From assembly GCF_026127265.1 (NCBI RefSeq), contig NZ_WWFG01000002.1:3100001-3164000 (forward strand): a DNA stretch of 64,000 nucleotides, in the 5' to 3' direction. The translations under genes and the position numbers were made by a program. A model generated the notes under the pieces. The model saw nothing but the letters and a program-made list of their open reading frames with translations. It did no database searches and was not told where the DNA came from. This DNA comes from Nostoc sp. KVJ3. GTDB lineage: Bacteria > Cyanobacteriota > Cyanobacteriia > Cyanobacteriales > Nostocaceae. Below, in pieces: positions 7,928 through 17,122 of the stretch (position 1 is the first letter of the stretch; every line of letters starts with the position of its first letter).

Positions 7928-8695
7928 ATGAATAACTTGACAACAGACAAATTATCGACACCCCGGTTGTTTAAAGGCATTGCCCTATTTACACCAGGAG
8001 GAGATTTAATTTACTGCATCGACCCTAGCAAGCAAGGCCGATGGCATTTACATTTATGCTCGGCTTTGCAAGAAATCCTAGATTTACCAGAACCACCGCA
8101 CTTTTTAGTACCTTGTTATACTGCGACTATTGACCACTGGTTAGATCCGCGCACTCAACAAGTGCGAACTTTTGCAGAAGCTTATCCGGCTGTAATTAGA
8201 CATCAAGCTTTGCTTAATGCCATTTTTGGCACAGGAGAGTTAGTCTGGCAAGCAGCTCCTTGGCAAGAGGGTTTGTGCGATCGCATGGTGTTGACAACTT
8301 ATCGTTCGTCATTCCCGCAGCTTTGGGAGGATCACGATTTAATTGTTCGTTTAGACCTTTCTGAACCAGTGCCAAAATACCACCAACCAGTGATAGTCCA
8401 AAAAAAGGAAGTAATTACACAAGGCTATGTTCTCCGGTTGTTTGTTGCAGGACATAGCAGCACAACCGAACGCATTCTACAAAATTTACACGAATTGTTA
8501 GAGCGATCGCTCGGACACCCCTATACTCTGAAAGTAATTGATGTTTTAACTCATCCAGAACAAGCAGAGTTAAATCAGGTTTCTGCAACTCCTACCCTTG
8601 TCAAGGTTTGGCCTCACCCGATTCGGCGAATCGTTGGAGAGTTAGATCGTGTAGAAAAGATTTTACAGATGTTAGCTGCTAAGGAAAAATTTTAA
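7928..8695 (+). CDS. Two-domain protein with C-terminal KaiB-like domain
   Basis: 255 aa. Residues about 1-160 form a domain I do not recognise (conserved-looking parts: GIALFTPGGDLIYCIDP and RWHLHLC). Residues about 166-250 match the KaiB/thioredoxin-like fold: YVLRLFVAGHSSTTERILQN, an alpha-helix, YTLKVIDVLTHPEQAE, then ATPTLVKVWPHPIRRIVGEL. The cis-Pro region TPTLVK is as in KaiB and the N-terminal domain of SasA. A clock-related or redox role is possible, but the residues that allow KaiB fold switching cannot be judged here. No kaiA or kaiC is nearby. Confidence 0.75.
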   Translation: MNNLTTDKLSTPRLFKGIALFTPGGDLIYCIDPSKQGRWHLHLCSALQEILDLPEPPHFLVPCYTATIDHWLDPRTQQVRTFAEAYPAVIRHQALLNAIFGTGELVWQAAPWQEGLCDRMVLTTYRSSFPQLWEDHDLIVRLDLSEPVPKYHQPVIVQKKEVITQGYVLRLFVAGHSSTTERILQNLHELLERSLGHPYTLKVIDVLTHPEQAELNQVSATPTLVKVWPHPIRRIVGELDRVEKILQMLAAKEKF

Positions 8696-8772
8696 GTTTT
8701 ACAATTGTTTTTACTAGAAATTAAAGAAAGTCTGTACTAAGCTTATGGCTCGTGAACCGCTTTGCAATTAGG

Positions 8773-8876
8773 CTAGTACCGCAGGGCGGAATTAAAAATT
8801 AAAAATTAAAAACGAATACAGCATGAGGGTTTCATTGATTTGGAATGGGTGGTTTATTTCCGCCGCACTGTACTAG
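8773..8876. mobile_element. MITE-like element, CTAGTAC family, copy 1
   Basis: 104 bp with terminal inverted repeats CTAGTACCGCAGGGCGGAA and, on the complementary end, CTAGTACAGTGCGGCGGAA. The interior has three ATTAAAA heptamers. The copy at 12410-12527 is the exact reverse complement except that it carries five heptamers (14 bp longer). Together they bracket the CRISPR array and radC. Confidence 0.8.
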
Positions 8877-9113
8877 TTTTGCAAAGTGCGCGAATAGGTA
8901 GGTGTTGGTGAAAAGGTGGCTACGAAAATGGCTGAATTGCCTTGTATGCAAGAACTTGACGGATGTAGAGTTGTGAAAACATCCGCGCACCTTATATGGA
9001 CTGGCTTTCAGCTATTTTTGTCTAGCACAATTGCCACTTTTCATGTTATAGTTTTCATATCCGCGCTATTGAACCTTGAAAATCAAATAATATAAGGCTT
9101 TCAGATGCCAGCT
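8877..9113 (+). promoter_or_regulatory. Probable CRISPR leader
   Basis: A 237-bp AT-rich, gene-free stretch directly before the first repeat. The repeat orientation (5' handle ATTGAAAC at the downstream end of each repeat) places transcription left to right, which makes this the leader. It should contain the array promoter; no convincing -35/-10 pair was picked out. Confidence 0.6.
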
Positions 9114-11372
9114 ATTGCAATCAACTAAAATCCCTATTAGGGATTGAAACTTCAAGTGCGATCATGGCTTGAATTTGTTTCGCGATTGCAATCAACTAAA
9201 ATCCCTATTAGGGATTGAAACACCATTATCAATTGGCTATAAGTGCAAGATACTCAGATTGCAATCAACTAAAATCCCTATTAGGGATTGAAACGCACTA
9301 ATTCACAATTATCAGGATTAGGAGTAGGATTGCAATCAACTAAAATCCCTATTAGGGATTGAAACAGCGACCCTACAGCTATTTAGCTCCCAAAGGCAAA
9401 TTGCAATCAACTAAAATCCCTATTAGGGATTGAAACAGGTGTCTCGAATATCAACCAGATTTTACTCTCAATTGCAATCAACTAAAATCCCTATTAGGGA
9501 TTGAAACATAGGCAGAGTTAATTAGTAATAAATTATTGAAATTGCAATCAACTAAAATCCCTATTAGGGATTGAAACAATATTAAAGTACACGGACAGAT
9601 TAAACCTGATTAATTGCAATCAACTAAAATCCCTATTAGGGATTGAAACTTGCTTGTGCTTTGCGGCTGGTAAGAATGAGAGAAATTGCAATCAACTAAA
9701 ATCCCTATTAGGGATTGAAACTTTAGAGGTGCGCTGCGGGCAACGGCTACAAAAGATTGCAATCAACTAAAATCCCTATTAGGGATTGAAACTGCATATC
9801 GCGCTCGATAATCAGCCCTTCAATAATTGCAATCAACTAAAATCCCTATTAGGGATTGAAACGTGATTCACAAATTACTACAAGATGTGTCGCCAAATTG
9901 CAATCAACTAAAATCCCTATTAGGGATTGAAACCATTGCTTCCCGGTATGGGGTAGAAGTGCCAACAATTGCAATCAACTAAAATCCCTATTAGGGATTG
10001 AAACTCAAACAGACTTATTATTTACTTATCATTCACCCACATTGCAATCAACTAAAATCCCTATTAGGGATTGAAACAGCTACACCAACACCTGCAAGCG
10101 ATCGATAAGGTGAATTGCAATCAACTAAAATCCCTATTAGGGATTGAAACTGGACAAAAAGCTCAAGTAGGCTTTTATCCAAACAATTGCAATCAACTAA
10201 AATCCCTATTAGGGATTGAAACCGCAAACTTCAAAGCTGCTATATGCAGCCATGTAATTGCAATCAACTAAAATCCCTATTAGGGATTGAAACATAACCT
10301 TTGCGTGGCTGCTGACATTCCATATCTAATTGCAATCAACTAAAATCCCTATTAGGGATTGAAACAAAACGGTTACGATTACTATCAAAACAACCAAATA
10401 TTGCAATCAACTAAAATCCCTATTAGGGATTGAAACAGACAATCGCCATTCTTTGTGCCAATAAGATTTTATTGCAATCAACTAAAATCCCTATTAGGGA
10501 TTGAAACGCCGCTAGCCCATTCCTTGATTTGGGCTTCAAGATTGCAATCAACTAAAATCCCTATTAGGGATTGAAACCTAGTATCTTGCATATTACCAAT
10601 CCATGTTTAGCCAATTGCAATCAACTAAAATCCCTATTAGGGATTGAAACCAGCATTAATTAACCTCTGGATTGTCGGGTCGAATTGCAATCAACTAAAA
10701 TCCCTATTAGGGATTGAAACTGAGTAGCAGCACGCGAACCAGCACCTTGGGGAATTGCAATCAACTAAAATCCCTATTAGGGATTGAAACAAAATTTGTG
10801 GATTAACTGTGGCGATCGCTCCAAATTGCAATCAACTAAAATCCCTATTAGGGATTGAAACTGCCACAAGTGACTACCACATCTGCAATCTTAGGATTGC
10901 AATCAACTAAAATCCCTATTAGGGATTGAAACATTGAATTCATCCTTGGTAATCTTAGATGCGATCGCGCATTGCAATCAACTAAAATCCCTATTAGGGA
11001 TTGAAACTTACCTAGACCAACCTCCAAACCTAGTAATGAGATTGCAATCAACTAAAATCCCTATTAGGGATTGAAACCTCTTTCTTCACTGGTAAAAGGC
11101 TCTGGCTTCTCATTGCAATCAACTAAAATCCCTATTAGGGATTGAAACCACCGCAAACAGAGAATTCCGATAACAGCCGCAAGAATTGCAATCAACTAAA
11201 ATCCCTATTAGGGATTGAAACACACGAAGAAGATTAGGCAAAGGGGATAGTTGCATTGCAATCAACTAAAATCCCTATTAGGGATTGAAACAGTCAGTGA
11301 AAGTTTCTTTCTTCGGGTAATCCTTGCGATCGGACATTGCAATCAACTAAAATCCCTATTAGGGATTGAAAC
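9114..11372 (+). CRISPR. CRISPR array, 32 repeats and 31 spacers
   Basis: The 37-nt repeat begins ATTGCAATCAACTAAAATCC and ends CTATTAGGGATTGAAAC. It contains an 8-bp palindrome AATCCCTA/TAGGGATT and the ATTGAAAC 3' end typical of Cas6-processed crRNA handles. I counted 32 repeats, all apparently identical, including the last one next to the trailer. Spacers are 33-38 nt, except the last (11292-11335), which is 44 nt. No cas gene occurs in the window, so the array depends on Cas proteins encoded elsewhere. The repeat type is seen with type I and III systems of filamentous cyanobacteria; the subtype cannot be fixed without cas genes. Several ORFs inside the array are artefacts of the repeat. 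Confidence 0.98.
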
Positions 11373-11612
11373 AATCGCACGCAAATCAAAGTCAATTACA
11401 GTTTTTTCATAAAACCTCGCAGGATGCGGGAAACTCAGCGGCTTTAGCCCTGAGTTATTGACATTATTTTTAGTATTCTCTGTGAAAATTGTCAATGAAA
11501 TTACCCATATAAACTTACCAAGGTTAAAGATTTTCTCAAATAAAGGTGATTTTGACAGCAAACGAGGGATAACTAAGGATAGTTAGATGTATGATGACGA
11601 TTTTCTTAGTTT

Positions 11613-12344
11613 ATGACCTATTGCCTCAGAATTGCCGATCTACCTACAAATGAGCGTCCGCGTGAACGATTAATGACGCATGGTGCCAAAATTTTAGCTA
11701 CAGCCGAGTTAATCGCAATTCTTCTAGGCACTGGTCAAGGGCCAGGGAAACTGTCTGCTGTGGGTTTGGGACAATTTATTTTAAGCGAATTAGGCAAACA
11801 TCAACGCGATCCTTTGGCAGTTTTGCGAGAAGTTAGCCCCGCAGAATTGATGCAAATTTCTGGTGTTGGCCCGGCGAAGGCGACAAGTATTTTAGCAGCA
11901 ATTGAATTGGGTAAACGCGCCTTTCAATCTCGACCCAATGACGGAACATTAATTGATAGCCCACTTGCTGCTGCTGCTACCCTCAGTCAAGATTTGATGT
12001 GGCAGACACAAGAACGTTTTGCAGTTGTGCTATTAGATGTTAAGAATCGCTTACTTGGTACGCAAGTAATTACTATTGGCACAGCAACCGAAACCTTAGC
12101 TTCTCCCCGTGATATTTTTCGGGAAGTTATTCGTCAAGGCGCAACGCGGGTAATAGTTGCCCACAACCATCCTTCTGGGAACCTTGAACCGAGTCAGGAA
12201 GATATAGAATTAACGCGCCAGTTGTTAGCAGGGGCGCAGCTTTTAGGGATTCCAGTACTAGATCATTTAATTTTGGGTAATGGCAATCATCAGAGTTTAC
12301 GGGAAATAACAACCTTGTGGGATGAACATCCGCAAGAGGATTAA
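11613..12344 (+). CDS. radC: RadC family (JAB/MPN domain) protein
   Basis: 243 aa. The N-terminal part (about 1-105) carries the helix-hairpin-helix-like ISGVGPAKATSI. The C-terminal MPN+ domain has Glu134 and the metal-binding set His184, His186 and Asp197 in AHNHPSGNLEPSQEDIEL, which is complete for a JAMM metalloprotein. Despite the name, a role in DNA repair is doubtful; the biochemical function of the family is unsettled. The gene starts 240 bp after the CRISPR array and ends 66 bp before a MITE, so it is enclosed with the array between the two inverted elements. Confidence 0.92.
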   Translation: MTYCLRIADLPTNERPRERLMTHGAKILATAELIAILLGTGQGPGKLSAVGLGQFILSELGKHQRDPLAVLREVSPAELMQISGVGPAKATSILAAIELGKRAFQSRPNDGTLIDSPLAAAATLSQDLMWQTQERFAVVLLDVKNRLLGTQVITIGTATETLASPRDIFREVIRQGATRVIVAHNHPSGNLEPSQEDIELTRQLLAGAQLLGIPVLDHLILGNGNHQSLREITTLWDEHPQED

Positions 12345-12409
12345 AATAATTCGCAATGACATATATTTTGTATGACTTTTTAACTCCTAAAAGGCACAGA
12401 GCCAACAGT

Positions 12410-12527
12410 CTAGTACAGTGCGGCGGAAATAAACCACCCATTCCAAATCAATGAAACCCTCATGCTGTATTCGTTTTTAATTTTTAATTTTTAATTTTTA
12501 ATTTTTAATTCCGCCCTGCGGTACTAG
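12410..12527. mobile_element. MITE-like element, CTAGTAC family, copy 2 (inverted)
   Basis: 118 bp, the exact inverse of the 8773-8876 copy apart from two extra TTTTAAT heptamers. The ends are CTAGTACAGTGCGGCGGAA and TTCCGCCCTGCGGTACTAG. Near-perfect identity points to recent movement or gene conversion. It has no coding capacity. Confidence 0.8.
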
Positions 12528-12548
12528 GTGTACACACAAATGTGCAAA

Positions 12549-13250
12549 TTATCTTTTAAATCGCATGAAAGCCGCGCCTATTAATAATCCTACAGCTTGT
12601 CCCCAGAAGACAACACCCGATTGATTTACGCCAACGGGGGGGATATTTAGACTGCCGATGCCATAAAATAACTGTTGCACAAACCACCAAAATATATAAA
12701 AAAAGGCTGGAAGTTCGATAGGGATATACAAGATTATTAGCGGCAAAATGGTATCAATTTTAGCTTTAGGAAACTTTATAATATATGCTCCTAAAATAGC
12801 TGCGATCGCACCATTTGCCCCAATCAATGGTACTGTCAAACTCGGTTCAGCCAGAATTTGTACCACCCCTGTTAAAATGCCAGCCGTCAGATAAAATCCT
12901 AAATAGCGTCCATGTCCTAGAATATTTTCTACAGTTTTACCAAAAACCCACAAAAATAGTAGATTTCCCAATATTTGACTAAAACTGCCGTGGAGAAATA
13001 TCGCAAAAATTAGTGAAAATGCTCGCCAAATAACAATTATCCAAGCCGCAGAGTTGTTAAACAAAATAGCATTTGTAATTGCCCCACTAATCTGCGCTGG
13101 AATCACACCCCAACTATTGACAAAATAACCTAATGCATCACTAAATTCTAGTTGAAGTTCCCATAAAAATACGGCAATATTAACGCCAATCAACCAGTAA
13201 TTAATAATCGGCTTACTCCGAAAACGGATATTATCACTAATAGGAATCAT
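12549..13250 (-). CDS. Rhomboid-family membrane protein, catalytic residues replaced
   Basis: 233 aa with about six hydrophobic helices. Family landmarks are present: FLHGSFSQILGN (His87 and Asn96 of the HxxxxN-type helix), LFLWVFGKTVEN and IGANGAIAAILGAY. In active rhomboid proteases the last motif is GxSG with the nucleophile Ser, and helix 6 carries a His. Here position 146 is Asn (codon AAT) and the helix-6 position is Gln218 (FWGQAVG). The protein is therefore predicted to be a non-proteolytic rhomboid homologue. The frame is intact, so it is not an obvious pseudogene. Confidence 0.82.
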   Translation of the reverse strand: MIPISDNIRFRSKPIINYWLIGVNIAVFLWELQLEFSDALGYFVNSWGVIPAQISGAITNAILFNNSAAWIIVIWRAFSLIFAIFLHGSFSQILGNLLFLWVFGKTVENILGHGRYLGFYLTAGILTGVVQILAEPSLTVPLIGANGAIAAILGAYIIKFPKAKIDTILPLIILYIPIELPAFFYIFWWFVQQLFYGIGSLNIPPVGVNQSGVVFWGQAVGLLIGAAFMRFKR

Positions 13251-13257
13251 ACTAATT

Positions 13258-13292
13258 TGTAATTCGTAATTCGTAATTCATAATTCGTAATT
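13258..13292. repeat. Tandem heptamer repeat (TAATTCG)
   Basis: Five imperfect TAATTCG/TAATTCA units lie in the gap before the kinase gene. This is a typical short tandemly repeated sequence of filamentous cyanobacteria. Single related units recur near 37630 and 57480. Confidence 0.6.
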
Positions 13293-13440
13293 AAGAAACA
13301 CTAAACAAGTCTTGATATAAGCGGGTTTCTATGTGTTTCGTACTCAATAGTTCCTACTCCTTACTCCCTACTCCTTCAGTTTCCGTTAACTTGTGGCAAG
13401 ATTGAAATCAGATCGCATCGCATTTAACTAGGCAAACGAG

Positions 13441-15570
13441 ATGCTGGGAAACACACTTGTAGGAAGATACCAAATTACTAGTAACTTGGGAGGTGGTGGT
13501 TTTGGTGAAACTTTTGTGGCTTATGATACTCAATTACCCGGTTCACCTCAATGTGTCGTTAAGAAACTCAAACTCCAAGCAAACGATCCGGTAACTTTAG
13601 AGACAGCTAGGCGTTTATTTGATACAGAAGCACAAGTTCTATATAAATTAGGAACTCACGATCGCATTCCCCAACTTTTAGCTTACTTTGAGGAAAATGC
13701 CGAATTCTATCTCGTACAGGAATTGATCGAAGGCCACGACTTGAGTCAAGAATTAATCCCAGGTAAAACCCTCAGTCAAGAGCAAGTAATTTCACTTTTA
13801 GAAGAACTTTTGACCATTTTAGAATTTGTCCATCAACAGAATGTAATTCACCGTGATGTCAATCCTCGAAATATTCTCAGACGTAACTCTGATGGCAAGT
13901 TAATCTTAATTGATTTTGGTGCAGTTAAACAAATTACTACCCAAGTGATTACTCCCGAAGGTTCAATTAAAGGTACTGTTGCTATCGGTACGCCTGGGTA
14001 TATTCCTGGAGAACAAGCTCATGGTACGCCAAAATTAAGCAGTGATATCTATGCTGTGGGAATAATTGCTATTCAAGCTATCACTGGATTATCCCCAGAG
14101 GAAATAATCAAAGATGCTGATACTAATGAAATTATCTGGCACAATCAAGCTACGGTAACGCCAGAATTCGCTCAATTCTTAGATAAAATGGTGTGCTACG
14201 ACTTTCGACAACGCTATTCTTCAGCAACGGTAGCATTACAAGCACTGAAAGAGTTAACAAAACCACCTGCCGAAACAATAGCCTTAACTCCTCATTATCC
14301 ACCAAAGAATATAATCAAATCTCAACCAAAAAAAGGTATTTTAGTTAAAATTTTTATGGCAATATTTTTAACTGGTGTCGGTGGAATAGCATCAATCTTT
14401 ATTTGGAATCACATTAATTCAAATAACGCTATAGAATTATCCAAGCAAGGAAATACACTTTTTGATTTGCAACGCTATCAAGACGCATTAGAAGTATATG
14501 AAAAAGCCGTTGATATTAGACCAGATTATGCTCAAGGATGGAATGGTCAAGGTAAAACACTCGATAAATTAAAACAATATAAAGAAGCATTAGCTGCCTA
14601 TGATAAAGCGATTCAAATTCAGCCAGATTATTTTGAAGCTTGGAGTGGACGAGGTTTTGTATTAGCAAATCTCCAGCGATATCAAGAAGCGATCGCTTCT
14701 TTTGATAAAGCCTTACAATTAAATAATCAAAATTCGGAAGTCTGGAATGCTAAGGGTGAAGCTTTAAGTAATTTAAACCAATATGACGATGCCATTAAAT
14801 CTTATGAAAAAGCGATTGAACTCAAACCAGATAATTACGAAGCTTGGTACAAAAAAGGATTAGCTTTTCAGAATTCTAATCGATATGAAGAAGCGATCGC
14901 AGCCTATCAAAAAGTCGTTGATTTAAAACCAGACTATGAGCAAGCTTGGTATAATTTGGGAAATGCACAAGTCAATGTGCGACACTATCAAGATGCATTT
15001 ACAGCTTATGATAAAGCGGTGCAATACAAATCAAACTATTATCAAGCCTGGTTTTCGAGAGGTAATGTACTGCTCAATTTACAACGCTATCCAGAAGCAA
15101 TTGAATCTTTTAATCAAGTAATTAGATACAATCCTAGTAACTATCAAGCATGGTATAATCTTGGATGGTCGCTGCATCAAAGCCAACGCTATGAAGAAGC
15201 AATAAAAGCTTATAATAAAGCCGCAACACTTAAGCAAAGAGATTATCAACTATGGTATAATCTGGGAAATTCACAATATATCTTGCAAAAATACGAAGAT
15301 GCGATCGCATCTTACAATAGGGCAGTTCGTTATAAACCAGACCATTCGGAAAGCTGGTATAGCAGAGGCAACGCTCTACTAAATTTGAAACGGTATCAGG
15401 ATGCGATCGCATCTTACGATCGGGCTATAAAATACAAGCCTAATTACCAACAAGCAATAGACGCGCGCAATCAAGCCCAAGCCCAACTGCAATCCCAGAA
15501 ACCCAAGCCGATAATTGTGCCAATTATTCCAGTTCCCAATCCCACCAATCCACCACAGGGGACACAATAA
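13441..15570 (+). CDS. Membrane Ser/Thr protein kinase with TPR repeats
   Basis: 709 aa. The kinase domain (about 10-270) has a glycine loop NLGGGGFGET, Lys41, HRDVNPRN (Asp139, Asn144), DFG at 158-160 and GTPGYIPGEQ. The usual Lys of HRDxKPxN is Asn141, so activity may be altered although the Asp is kept. A single transmembrane helix (about 304-323) separates the kinase from about ten 34-residue TPR units (about 334-680), rich in YQDAIASYDRA-type signatures. A Pro-rich tail follows. The TPRs would lie outside the cytoplasm and may bind a partner or ligand. A substrate cannot be named. Confidence 0.9.
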   Translation: MLGNTLVGRYQITSNLGGGGFGETFVAYDTQLPGSPQCVVKKLKLQANDPVTLETARRLFDTEAQVLYKLGTHDRIPQLLAYFEENAEFYLVQELIEGHDLSQELIPGKTLSQEQVISLLEELLTILEFVHQQNVIHRDVNPRNILRRNSDGKLILIDFGAVKQITTQVITPEGSIKGTVAIGTPGYIPGEQAHGTPKLSSDIYAVGIIAIQAITGLSPEEIIKDADTNEIIWHNQATVTPEFAQFLDKMVCYDFRQRYSSATVALQALKELTKPPAETIALTPHYPPKNIIKSQPKKGILVKIFMAIFLTGVGGIASIFIWNHINSNNAIELSKQGNTLFDLQRYQDALEVYEKAVDIRPDYAQGWNGQGKTLDKLKQYKEALAAYDKAIQIQPDYFEAWSGRGFVLANLQRYQEAIASFDKALQLNNQNSEVWNAKGEALSNLNQYDDAIKSYEKAIELKPDNYEAWYKKGLAFQNSNRYEEAIAAYQKVVDLKPDYEQAWYNLGNAQVNVRHYQDAFTAYDKAVQYKSNYYQAWFSRGNVLLNLQRYPEAIESFNQVIRYNPSNYQAWYNLGWSLHQSQRYEEAIKAYNKAATLKQRDYQLWYNLGNSQYILQKYEDAIASYNRAVRYKPDHSESWYSRGNALLNLKRYQDAIASYDRAIKYKPNYQQAIDARNQAQAQLQSQKPKPIIVPIIPVPNPTNPPQGTQ

Positions 15571-15762
15571 TACAGCACGGCGGAAATCCAGCTATAGGAT
15601 TAGTATTTAATTTTGAAATAATTCTACCTCACATCAATAACTAACTTTAACTACTTTCATTATTTTTTCAATTGTTCTAAACAAACAGCAACCCACATCA
15701 TAATTCTGTTACATCTTTGTTAAGAATAGTTACAAACCTCTTAACACAAGGAAATATTTCTT

Positions 15763-17109
15763 ATGGTAGTTTCACTTGAGAAAAATGCACCACATCAGGT
15801 AGTCGTAATTGGTGGTGGCTTTGGTGGACTGTATACAGCAAAGGCTCTGAAGACAGCCAATGTAAATGTAACTCTCATTGATAAACGTAATTTCCACCTA
15901 TTTCAGCCGCTTTTATATCAAGTTGCTACAGGTACGCTATCACCTGCTGATATTTCCGCACCATTACGATCTGTATTCAGCAAAAGCAAGAATACAAAAG
16001 TCTTGTTGGGAGAAGTGAATGATATCGATCCAAAAGCGCAACAAGTTATTTTAGGTGATGAAGTAGTACCTTACGATACATTAATTGTTGCCACAGGTGC
16101 TAATCATTCCTATTTTGGTAAAGATACCTGGAAAGAATTTGCTCCTGGCTTGAAAACTGTTGAAGATGCGATAGAAATGCGTCGTCGGATATTTTCGGCA
16201 TTTGAAGCGGCAGAAAAACAAACTGATCCAGAAAAACGCCGTGCTTTGTTGACTTTTGTGATTGTGGGGGGTGGCCCGACCGGTGTAGAATTAGCAGGTG
16301 CGATCGCAGAATTGGCATATCAAACTCTCACAGAAGATTTCCGCAGCATCGACACCTCAGAAGCGAAAATTTTACTATTGCAAGGTGGCGATCGCATCCT
16401 CCCACACATTTCGCCAGAGTTATCGCAAGTAGCAGCAGAATCTTTGCAGAAGTTGGGTGTGGTTATTCACACTCAAACCAGAGTCACAAATATTGAAAAT
16501 AACATCGTTACTTTCAAGCAAGGCGATGAATTGACCGAAATTACCTCAAAAACCATATTGTGGGCAGCAGGTGTTCAAGGTTCGCCTATGGGGAAAGTCT
16601 TAGCAGAACGTACAGGTGTAGAATGCGATCGCGCCGGACGGGTGATTGTAGAACCGGACTTGACTATCAAGGGTTATAAAAACATTTTTGTAGTGGGAGA
16701 TTTAGGCAACTTCTCTCACCAAAATGGTAAACCTTTACCTGGTGTTGCACCTGTAGCTAAACAACAAGGAGAGTATGTAGCTAAACTCATTAAACGAAGG
16801 TTGCAAGGTCAGACTTTGCCACAATTTCGTTATAATGACGTGGGCACTTTGGCGATGATTGGCCAAAATTTAGCTGTTGTAGATTTAGGCTTAATCAAAC
16901 TCAAAGGTTTCATTGCTTGGGCTTTTTGGTTAGTAATTCACATCTACTTCTTAATCGAGTTTGATACTAAAATAGTAGTAGCAATTCAATGGGCGTGGAA
17001 TTATATCACTCGGAATCGTCGCTCTAGATTGATTACAGGTCGAGAAGCTTTTGGAGAAACAAAAACTGTTAACAATAGGGTGCAACAACCTTCTGTTACA
17101 CCTCTGTAA
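15763..17109 (+). CDS. ndh: Type II NAD(P)H dehydrogenase (NDH-2)
   Basis: 448 aa. The FAD-binding GGGFGG is at 17-22 and the NAD(P)H-binding GGGPTG at 169-174. KRNFHLFQPLLYQVATG and the FAD-end motif VVGDLG are typical of single-subunit, non-proton-pumping NADH:quinone oxidoreductases. A hydrophobic C-terminal segment (about 380-410) suits membrane attachment. Cyanobacterial NDH-2 enzymes are thought to sense or set the redox state of the plastoquinone pool. The gene ends 13 nt from the convergent binding-protein gene. The exact paralogue (NdbA, B or C) cannot be assigned by eye. Confidence 0.92.
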   Translation: MVVSLEKNAPHQVVVIGGGFGGLYTAKALKTANVNVTLIDKRNFHLFQPLLYQVATGTLSPADISAPLRSVFSKSKNTKVLLGEVNDIDPKAQQVILGDEVVPYDTLIVATGANHSYFGKDTWKEFAPGLKTVEDAIEMRRRIFSAFEAAEKQTDPEKRRALLTFVIVGGGPTGVELAGAIAELAYQTLTEDFRSIDTSEAKILLLQGGDRILPHISPELSQVAAESLQKLGVVIHTQTRVTNIENNIVTFKQGDELTEITSKTILWAAGVQGSPMGKVLAERTGVECDRAGRVIVEPDLTIKGYKNIFVVGDLGNFSHQNGKPLPGVAPVAKQQGEYVAKLIKRRLQGQTLPQFRYNDVGTLAMIGQNLAVVDLGLIKLKGFIAWAFWLVIHIYFLIEFDTKIVVAIQWAWNYITRNRRSRLITGREAFGETKTVNNRVQQPSVTPL

Positions 17110-17122
17110 TCCCAACTACAGA

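Noticed and set aside
10071..11561. ORFs inside or across the CRISPR array (10071-10271 +, 10848-11051 -, 11343-11561 -)
   Set aside because: They are read through repeats and spacers and contain the translated repeat several times; not genes.
8696..12344. Possible cas genes near the CRISPR array
   Set aside because: Flanking genes are a KaiB-like protein and radC; none has Cas features.
15571..15590. TACAGCACGGCGGAAAT resembling an end of the CTAGTAC MITE
   Set aside because: Only about 17 nt match with two differences and no second end was found; could be a relic but is too short to call.
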